Below are positions 56,450 to 64,000 of a stretch of DNA of 64,000 nucleotides, in pieces. The DNA is from Macrolepiota albuminosa. Lineage: Eukaryota; Basidiomycota; Agaricomycetes; Agaricales; Agaricaceae. The notes under the pieces are model-generated. The model was not told the DNA's origin and did not search any database. It saw only the letters and a program-made list of their open reading frames with translations. Numbering within the stretch: position 1 is the stretch's first letter; each line of letters opens with the position of its first letter. The stretch spans positions 930,001 through 994,000 of the forward strand of contig JAMWFC010000046.1 of NCBI GenBank assembly GCA_027475525.1, read 5' to 3'. The position numbers and the translations under genes are program-made.

Positions 56450-58225
56450 GTGCAGGCAGATAAACATATCGATTCGGAGAGTGAAGACTTGCCTCTGCAT
56501 AGGTTCCATGAAATCAAGGAACATACAGTTGAGCTACGTGCCATGCGAGTGCAGGAATCACGTCGCAGTAAGCAACTGCAAGAACAGCGAGAAGCTTGCA
56601 ATATCAAGGTGCAGGTGCTGGTAGATCATGAGATTCCCCAGCCAGGCAAAGAAAGGAGGCAGGAGATGCGCCCTAGTGGTGCAGAAATGACTCTCCAGCA
56701 GGCATTGGACACACATGACTGTCATCCCATGCCAATTGACTTAGGCAATGCGCAATTTCACACACGTATCCAGCAAGAATACAAGGATGACACTCTCTTC
56801 TTAGAGATTCTGAACAATATCCAAGCGCATCTGCGCTTCAAGGTAGAGCAGCAGCTCGTCTACCTTACCAGACCCACTGGGTCCACCGTCATCTGCATTC
56901 CCTGGGAGAGGTCGTTGATCACAACTATCCTGGACCAGGCCCACAGAGTAGTGGGCCACTTTGGAACTCAGAAAACGCTGGACTATGTGCGATGCTGGTA
57001 CTGGTGGCTGCAAATGGCCAAAGAAATGAGCCAATTCTGCTCAACATGCAAGCTTTGTCAACAGTCAAAAGTATCAACACTGAAGCCACCGAGGAAGCTT
57101 CATTCGCTTCCTATACCGGTCAAACCCTGGGATTTGATTGAGATGGACTTTATAGGTCTGTTTCCTGAGTCGAAGGGTTTCAACTACCTCTGGGTAGTAA
57201 TTTGCAGAATGACCAGTATGGTCCATCTCATTCCAGTGAGAACCACCATGACAGCTTCGGACTTGTTGTGGATCTATCTCAAGGAGATAGTGCGCCTTCA
57301 TGAATTGCCAAGTTCAATCATCAGCGATCAAGATGCTAAGTTCACTTCCAAATGGTGAAAGGAGCTGCACAAACTGCTTGGAGCAAAGCTGCTCATGTCG
57401 ATGTTGTTTCATCTGCAAACAGATGGTCAGACAGAACACGCAAATAGAAATATTGCACAAATATTGCAAGCATTCATACGTCCTGATCAGAAGGACTGGG
57501 TGGATAAATGTCCACTTGTTGAATTCGCGATAAATGTGAGCATCTCTGAAACCACAGGGTATTCACCTTTCAAACTCAATAATGGCTACATGCCATCCAT
57601 GATTCGTGAACTTCGCACTGACAAAGCTATTCATGTGGAAGTAAAGCAGTTTGCACACAATGCGCTAAGGAACTTGGCAGATGCTCATGATGCGATTATA
57701 GAATTGCGTGTCTGGCAGACAAAACATGCGAATAATTGCAGACGTGAAGACCTGGACATCGAGAAAGGGAACCTAGTGTACCTTTCAACGAAAAACCTGA
57801 ACTTGCTGAAAGGCAGAGCAAGCAAGCTGTGTCCGAAGTGGATTGGACCATATAGAGTCCTCAAGGCAGAGCCGAGCACGTCTAACTACGTGCTGGAACT
57901 GCCCCAAGCACTGCAGGTGCGCAGGATAGTCCCTAAGTTCCATGTGTTGCTGTTGCAACCATACTTGGCCAATAGTGACGCGCTCTTTCCTAATCACACT
58001 ACCCCAGAACCGTATGACTTTGGAACTGGTGATGACCAGGAATGGTTTGTAAATGACCTCATAGGTTATAGGTGGATAGGGGGAAACCTCGAATTCGAGG
58101 TAAGGTGGAGCCTAGATGATACTACCTGGGAACCACTAGCGAACTGCAAAGATCTTGCAGCAATGGACAGGTACCTAGAGCTGCAGGGCATGAAACACCC
58201 TCAACAGCTAGCAAAATGCACATAA
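56450..58225 (+). pseudogene. Chromovirus integrase with C-terminal chromodomain
   Basis: The zinc-binding HHCC region (H..HFGTQKTLDYVR..CSTCKLCQQSK) lies at about 56940-57070. The catalytic triad is intact: Asp in EMDFIG (57146-57148), Asp in SDQDAKF (57326-57328) and Glu in GQTEHANR (57434-57436). A single TGA at 57356 (..FTSKW-stop-KELHK) breaks the frame. The carboxy end holds a chromodomain (VNDLIGYRWIGGNLEFEVRW, then DDTTWEPL, about 58045-58140), which in chromoviruses steers integration to heterochromatin marks. The frame ends with TAA at 58223. Confidence 0.92.
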
Positions 58226-58424
58226 CGCATGTGTGGTGGTGAAATGTGGTTGATGGCTGGTTGAAGACTGGGTGGTGGCTATTTGTGGTTGTTTACACTA
58301 CTGGCGGAGTTAGGAGATTTTTTTCTGCTTTTCTCCTTCTAAGTCCCAATACACGTCACTAGCGTGTTCATTGTAATGGCCTATTGGGGGCCACAAAAGA
58401 GTACTCAGAGCCTACAAGGCTCTA
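58226..58424. other. Spacer between pol and the extra ORF
   Basis: No gene. A T-rich run and a stop-dense stretch separate the two frames. Confidence 0.5.
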
Positions 58425-61255
58425 GTGGTGGGGAGGAGACCTCCAAATATACAAGTGCAAGAATACCAAGGGCAGCCGCTGTATTCGGTGGCGAGCCAAC
58501 ACCATCCTGTGGGTGTGGCCTATCCAGGCTGCAAAGAACCGCTTCCATACCAGACCCCCCTCCACTCGCAAGAGATGGAGGTTGATGATGAGGAGTGCTA
58601 TGAGCGCCCAGAGGACAGCATGCACTCAGAGCACTGTTATCAGGTTCCACCAGCGCGCTCACAGGCGTTGATTCCAATGTATGTGGGTGCAGTGACGGGA
58701 CCGCCATCTGTACCATGGGCGCATTGGCCCATGGTAGAACCATATATGGAGCCTGTGCCACAAGCGCAGGAGCTAGCAGTGCCCAACGCACTCCTGAGCA
58801 GATTGGAAGCAGCGGGACAGCCAGTCTCTGCAACTGCATCCTTTCTGCAGGACAGTCTGGCCATGATGGTGATGGAGGGGTTGCTCAACCAGATTGAGCT
58901 GATGAGAAGACAGCGTGTCGTAGTGCTGGAACAAATCGGACGCGCATCTAAGCGCAAAGTGTCTACGTTCAAGGAATCAACCGCTGAGGTCAAAAGGGCC
59001 AAATATCAGCCCAGTCGACCAGTTGACTCTTCATGGGCTAGGTTGCCATTGGCCATGCAATTCGCACGCCCCAAGCAGTCTGCTCAGCCCATTGCTTCAT
59101 TTTCGTGGCTACCCGCTGTGGCCCCACAGGGCCAGTCAGAGTTGCTGGCTGTCATCAGTAAGCCTCTGGCCGACCTGTCCTTGGGCCAGCGGGAACCCGC
59201 ATTGTCTCGGGCCCCATTTATGGGGTCCAAATCTGTTACCATGGCACCTTGGGCGCCAACTCTTAATACGTCCCATGCTGAGTCAGGAGGGAGAACTCTG
59301 GCGCAAAATGTGCCTGCCCCTCCAGTGGCTCAGCCACAACCTGTTACATCTGCCCCAGCAAAGTCAGGGCCATCTCATCAGCGTTGTGGCCGCAAGCTGC
59401 CTCTTAATGCCTCCAAATTAGAGGTCATAGCCTTTCTTGCTGGCATTCCCGCACGAGCAGGAGAAGTCCAGATGCTCTTTATGTTGCCGGTGTTTGTACC
59501 GGCCCCACCAAAACATTACCCCATGGTCATCTTGACCCCAGACCCCCACACACCGGAACAATATGATGGTCTGGTGGCGACCTCAAGAGGGAAACCCATG
59601 CCTGGAAAAGACAAAGCGCCAGTTGCATCCTTGTCCGATGAGAGTGACTATGGAGAGTCAAGCTCAGAGCAGGAGGAGGACGGGGAGGAGGGGGAATCAG
59701 CAGCAGACCAATTCCAATGAGTATTGCGCAATAAGCGCATCGCAAAGAAGAAGGTGAACTGTGCCAAGGAGCTGCAGGACCTGAAATATAGGGCCAAGAA
59801 TGAGTTCTTGGGGAGAATCCCTGATGGCTTGGGGGTGAAGGTGTGGGGGCCGCTTGATATTAAGCGAATGAATTCGTGCTTTAGAGTAGCACTCAGCCAT
59901 TGCACATACTATTCGTATGCCACAAATACGGTGCTGATGGGAGCTGACGCCAATAGAGCAGCATCATATGAGTATGCCTCTGGCCAGCGTGCCTACATCT
60001 CAGGTACGATTGTGTACAAGCACACCCTGCATGGTCTTCCCCGCACTTCGTTAGAGCTGGACTGGCTCTACAAATATAATATTATATGAATGTTCACGTC
60101 CCATGTCGTGACAGAATTGTCGCTTACATGTTGATCACAGAGCTTCAGATGTTTGCACAGCAAACAGTTGAGGCTCTGCACGACTTAACCATGCAGCTCC
60201 TGATGAAGGAGCCTCAATACCAGGACCTCGTCAATCCGATGCAGGGCCCTGACGACCTTGCTCTTGTCAAGCGACGACACATTCCAGGGCACTTTTTGCA
60301 CACAAAAGATGGTGGTTCCACAGCACTGCGTGTAATGCGTGCTCAAGATCCAGCCACGCTGTTCGACTTAGACCAGCTGGTGCAGTACACGCTGGTCTTC
60401 AGCTGACCTGGGCTGGAGAACACCTATCAGGGCATCGCGGTAGATCATGCCTACCGCATATACTGGCGGACCCTCTTTGGGTTTGCCTTATGTTGAGCTC
60501 TATGCGCTAACAGCGCAGCCAAGCCCATGATTGTGTGGTGCATGACCCTTGTCATGGCCTATCCAAGGCTGTATCGAGAGGCAATTGCCTCATATGATGC
60601 TATGTTTCCTGAGCAACCATTTGAGCCCCAGTGTGGGCCAAAGCTCAAAATTCACCAAGTTCACATGCCTGACGACCAGGCACGGAACTTCTCTGACGAC
60701 AACATGTTACGCGTCTTTCTACACAACCAGATTCCACTAGACTGGGTGGACCACACCTACACTTATGGCGTAGTCTTCCTGGAACAGCAGTTCCATTCCC
60801 CCACGATGTCTATGGACATCTTCAAACAGGTTGATGATGAGCGCATGGAGTGCCTCTCCAAGTATGGCACCCCTGCCACAATCCCGCAATGGGATGGATG
60901 GTGGGAGATGACCGAAGACAACCACTATCATCTCATGTTCAAACACTATGAGGAGAGCAATCTTCCAGTCAACCCTGAGGCCAATGGCCTCTACTACCTC
61001 ATCGGAATGGACCTGAATCAGGTCAATCTCTTAAACCAAATGTTGGTGAATGGTACGCTCACCACTATGCCTACTGCGATTAACGTTGCGCTTACTGAGC
61101 CTATGGTGGTAGATTTGCCTGCAGTTGAGGGGTCAACTACCCCACCAAGGATGGAATCAGTGCATCCTCCTCCCACGATTAATGTCACAACCAAGGAGGA
61201 GTCAATGGTGACAGAGACGGGTGCAGTCGTGGAGTCATTGGTGGACGGGTCTTAG
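58425..61255 (+). pseudogene. Extra ORF downstream of pol, unknown function (~930 codons)
   Basis: One frame runs 58425-59720 (431 aa), continues after a single TGA at 59718 through 60089, then shifts one base to 60086-60406 and 60527-61255. Two further TGA codons and a TGA near 60493 interrupt the second part. The first half is proline-, glutamine- and alanine-rich with an acidic end (SDESDYGESSSEQEEDGEEGE). The second half looks folded: LKYRAKNEFLGRIPDGLGVK, ..WLYKYNII, ..DDNMLRVFLHNQIPLDWVDH, YYLIGMDLNQVNLLNQMLV. No signal peptide, membrane helix or known enzyme motif is visible, so it is not an obvious envelope. Its place before the 3' LTR and its decay by transitions only indicate it belongs to the element. 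Confidence 0.75.
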
Positions 61256-61586
61256 ACCCATATTTTTATTGTGTAGGTAACTCTGAGTAACCCACTCGAT
61301 ATGTTCAAGCTGACACACACTCCAGAGTAGTGTGTATATACAGCAGACCCAGAGGGGTCACTTAATCTTGTTTTATTTTAAATTTTATACCTTTTTGCTT
61401 CTGGTGTCATATGTGCACCTGTCTGATAAGAGACTGCACTCTTTTGTGTTCAGATGACACAATTACATCACACATGACACTAACGTTTTGCAGCAACACG
61501 AAGCGCATATTAGCCTGTTGTTTGCACTTTCATGCATCCGTCATTCCACTCCAACTCCCTTCCTTAGACCAAATATTTGGTCTCAT
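61256..61586. other. Chromovirus 3' untranslated region
   Basis: Non-coding stretch between the extra ORF and the 3' LTR. Confidence 0.6.
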
Positions 61587-61595
61587 TGAGGGGTA
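61587..61595 (+). promoter_or_regulatory. Polypurine-like tract before the 3' LTR
   Basis: The bases tgaggggta directly precede the LTR start TGTAACGG and fit a plus-strand primer site. Confidence 0.55.
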
Positions 61596-61844
61596 TGTAA
61601 CGGAGTCACACTTGTTACTAGTGTCAACGACGCTATAATCATTCATTAGAGTATTATGTAAGACAACATCTTGTATTCACTCTAGTTCTAGTCAATCCAA
61701 TACTGCGGTCTGATTCCATTCATTAGAGTATTATGTAAGACAACATCTTGTATTCACTCTAGTTCTAGTCAATCCAATACTGCGGTCTGATTCAGCACTA
61801 TGTAAAACACACAAGATAGTTCTAATTTGTAACCAACGGTTACA
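61596..61844 (+). repeat. 3' LTR of the chromovirus, with a 77-bp duplication
   Basis: 249 bp against 172 bp for the 5' LTR. The difference is exactly one 77-bp block (cattcattagagtattatg at 61640 and 61717). Otherwise the LTRs differ at only a few sites, which suggests a fairly recent insertion. Confidence 0.93.
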
Positions 61845-61849
61845 AAATC

Positions 61850-61960
61850 AGATAATGTGGAACAGCTGCAAGAGGTAAAGACATCTTAGAAACAAGTTAC
61901 AATCAAGGAAGAGATCATTGAACCTCATGTTCCAGAAGAATCAGCCAGACTATAATGTTG
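61850..61960 (+). pseudogene. Older gypsy gag relic, right part 1
   Basis: cagataatgtggaacagctg.. aligns with 51865-51960 of the chromovirus gag (QEVKT..KQVTIKE). It is the continuation of 49250-49524. Confidence 0.7.
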
Positions 61961-62227
61961 TAGTGGAGTGTGCTATGTGGCCACAGCCACACAGCTTTTG
62001 GTTAGTATACATAGTTGAAATTATATTATATTTATTATAATATAATTTTATTTACAATATTATATTAAAATATAAATATTTAGTTACATGCTGCTTACTA
62101 GGCAGCTTATATTTTGTTTTTAACTACATAGTCAATAGACTGGACTGGACTGATTCTGTGTGGTGTGAACATTTAAGCTCTTACAATCTGTCACTTTGTT
62201 ACAAATATATTGTGAGGCATGTATTTT
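61961..62227. other. AT-rich spacer
   Basis: The run at 62020-62090 is almost pure A/T and palindrome-prone. Nothing coding is seen. Confidence 0.5.
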
Positions 62228-62689
62228 CTCAGCCTTTGAGGTGCTCTGGTTCTTTAGCTATCATTCAGACAAGTGTGGGCCCTTCAGCACCGCTTCCAGA
62301 CTGCTTATATAAGCCAGAGTTTGCCTTTCTGACTTCCAAAGTCCGGAGTTTTCCTGCCTTGTTTGCACAGTTGTTTGGTTAGTCAATTTTCAAGTTTTTA
62401 AGGTTTTGTTGTACTATACAGTTGTTTTTCCTGCCTTGTTTGCACAGTTGTTTGGTTAGTCAATTTTCAAGTTTTTAAGGTTTTGTTGTACTATACAGTT
62501 GTTTCCTATGCTTCAGAAGCCCCAGAAGCATCCAACCTTGCATAGGGAATCCCTAGACTTGTTTTTTTTGGATCTTCCTCTGCCAGGTGAGTAGTTATTA
62601 TGATATTGTCAGTACATACTCTAATACACTTTGGATCTCCCTCTGCCAGCTGTGTGACTGAGCCACAGCCTCTAGAGGTTGCCCTTACA
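62228..62689 (-). repeat. LTR-B copy, truncated on the left, in the old gag relic
   Basis: It starts inside the LTR (tctcagcctttgaggtgctc) and ends ..GTTGCCCTTACA at 62689. It includes a 77-bp duplication (62349/62426). Gag sequence resumes directly after it. Confidence 0.82.
62349..62502. repeat. Exact 77-bp-period duplication in LTR-B
   Basis: The block ttttcctgccttgtttgc at 62349 recurs at 62426. Confidence 0.92.
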
Positions 62690-63046
62690 CTTGGCTGAAG
62701 AGGCCATGAGTTGGTTCAGACAAGCAGTATTGCACATCAATTGGGTCCAGTATGACTAGATGTTTAAAGAAGTCCTTACAGGAGTGTACAATCAATTTGT
62801 ATACTCCTCAACACTGCAAGATGCACAGTAGAACTTCCAGTTCACTAGGTATACTGAGAAGTTGGGTGTATAAGAATTCTATAATACCCTTAATGACCAT
62901 GCTCAGAACATGGCAGTGTATTCAGATAGATACACTATGCTTGAAACATTCTTGGACAGTATACCAGCAGACATGTGCCACTATCTGATCTGCAAGGACA
63001 GGCCGTTCCTGAAGGTCAACAATGTCAAGGAGTTTGTGGTATATGC
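62690..63046 (+). pseudogene. Older gypsy gag relic, right part 2
   Basis: The translation of 62690-63046 follows the chromovirus gag core at 52715-53070 (EEAMSWFRQAVLHIN.., ..NMAVYSDRYTMLETFLDSIPADM). It has CpG-to-TpG changes and stops. It ends where LTR-A copy 3 begins. Confidence 0.75.
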
Positions 63047-63989
63047 TGATGATGCCCAAAAGTTGATTAGTAGCAGATATGGTTTATGGCTACTGACCAG
63101 AGAAAAATGTGTTGAGCATGCTAGATGTTGAGGGAGTCCTAGGCAGGTCCCAGAGAACAAGTCAGAAATCACTTAAACAGCAAATTTTGGTGAAGGTTGG
63201 TAAAGGTTATTGGTAGGAGATATGCCTCAAGAGTAGTGCACTAATGACAGGGGTGCCTAGATAAAAGAAGGAGCAGATATATGTAAGGTACAGCAAGCAA
63301 TGCAGCAAGAAAACTGGAAGCTTAGCAACATTTAAGCTGTGTGATGCCTGCCATAGATGCAAGATGCATAGGTTCTATATGTGTAACTGCAGCAAGCAGA
63401 CTAGAAATGCCCAGACTCTTGATGACTATGAGCTTAATCAGCACAAAAGAGATCTGAACTGTGAGGTAAACTGAGATGTAAATAAAGTACTCTGTTCTGT
63501 TTTGTAACTAGTGACAACAGTAAGTATTTATAGTAAAAACTGAGTTTGCTGTAGCTAAGAGTTGCCAAGATGCAATGAACTGTAAAGAATGTAATTCAAT
63601 GTTGTACATTAAACTAAATAATAAAAAATGAATAAAAAGGCTGTCCATCTGACTAGGGGAGGGTGCCAAGAGATGTCAGGCACAAGGGTAAAATGCTAAG
63701 CTGTTTGTCATGAGTAAATGCCATTATGCCTAATTTATAAGTGCTATCATCAGCTAGCTGTACTATGTGCTGATTGGTTGATGCCACATGTTACTGCTTG
63801 CCAACAGCATGATTGTCAGCTGCCACTAGTACTATCATTGACTGGTCTCATTGCTTGCTGTGCATGGCCATTGGGTAAGGCCTAAAATAGATAAATCATG
63901 TATGCCAAGTTCAGAATAAGCATGGTAAGATGTCCAGAGCTGATGCCAAGTCTGCTGTTGATGTGTCTAGCCTGTGTAGGGTCCTATCA
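63047..63989 (+). repeat. LTR-A solo LTR, copy 3 (TSD ATGC), decayed
   Basis: 943 bp, TGATGATGCCC to ..GGGTCCTATCA. ATGC repeats at 63043-63046 and 63990-63993. Many CpG sites seen in copies 1 and 2 are TpG or CpA here, so it is the oldest of the three. Confidence 0.85.
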
Positions 63990-64000
63990 ATGCCACAAAG

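Larger units (their letters stand above)
49525..61844 (+). mobile_element. Chromovirus (Ty3/gypsy with chromodomain), 12.3 kb
   Basis: Two LTRs (49525-49696 and 61596-61844) and a perfect 5-bp target duplication AAATC (49520-49524 and 61845-61849) define a complete element. Order: LTR, gag, zinc knuckle, protease, reverse transcriptase, RNase H, integrase, chromodomain, an extra ORF, purine-rich tract, LTR. Gag and pol lie in one frame. A solo LTR-A interrupts gag. Excluding LTR-A and two 77-bp duplications it is about 11.2 kb, long for a chromovirus because of the large gag and the extra ORF. It is inactivated by point mutations only. Confidence 0.93.

Noticed and set aside
58364..58624. Earlier start or other frame for the chromovirus extra ORF
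   Set aside because: The frame at 58364 ends within 75 codons, whereas the frame from 58425 stays open for 431 codons and continues after one stop.
63047..63989. LTR-A as part of the gypsy element itself
   Set aside because: Target duplications flank it, and it also occurs at 18.1 kb away from any gag, so it is an independent insertion.

Overview
The window looks like nuclear DNA of a filamentous basidiomycete, most likely an Agaricomycete. Reasons: short (50-81 bp) spliceosomal introns with GT..AG ends, a CpG-rich gene island, a fungal C-5 sterol desaturase (ERG3-type) pseudogene, and fungal TE families: Helitrons with Helitron-like N-terminal and Pif1 helicase domains, a chromodomain Ty3/gypsy element, Ty1/copia, a LINE, Tc1/mariner, and a Penelope-like element resembling endonuclease-deficient telomeric Coprina elements. 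I cannot name the genus.

Layout. 1-27 kb is an AT-rich, CpG-poor graveyard: copia gag and LTR, Tc1 relics, an F-box-like pseudogene, a decayed Helitron (8.2-12.8 kb), a 5'-truncated LINE (12.8-14.6 kb), a dead ERG3 copy (15.1-16.3 kb), the N-terminal part of a Helitron protein (17.6-20.7 kb), nested solo LTRs, a copia RT fragment and AT-rich repeats. 27.3-34.2 kb is a CpG-rich Penelope-like retroelement with direct flanking repeats, telomere-like motifs and hairpin satellites. 34.2-41.6 kb is a nearly complete Helitron on the minus strand with two introns and a solo LTR in its coding region. 41.8-44.5 kb is a Tc1 element with LTRs nested inside and around it. 45.4-48.0 kb holds the only two credible host genes, both spliced and on the minus strand: an OB-fold-like protein and a Ser/Pro-rich protein. 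A gene-like fragment lies at 48.4-49.0 kb. 49.5-61.8 kb is a 12.3 kb chromovirus with LTRs, a 5-bp target duplication, one long gag-pol frame and an extra downstream ORF of unknown function. It lies inside the gag of an older relative whose remains flank it and run to the window end.

Three points shape the reading. First, at least 13 tandem duplications share a period of exactly 77 bp across unrelated sequences. This is best explained as an assembly (k-mer overlap) artefact, and they break several ORFs. Second, the coding elements are killed mainly by C-to-T/G-to-A transitions (CGA, CAG, CAA and TGG turned into stops), as in RIP or methyl-cytosine deamination. Third, solo-LTR insertions with clear target duplications give a relative order of events: older gypsy gag, then chromovirus, then LTR-A; Helitron, then LTR-D, then LTR-A; LTR-B, then Tc1, then a younger LTR-B; LTR-B, then the copia LTR.
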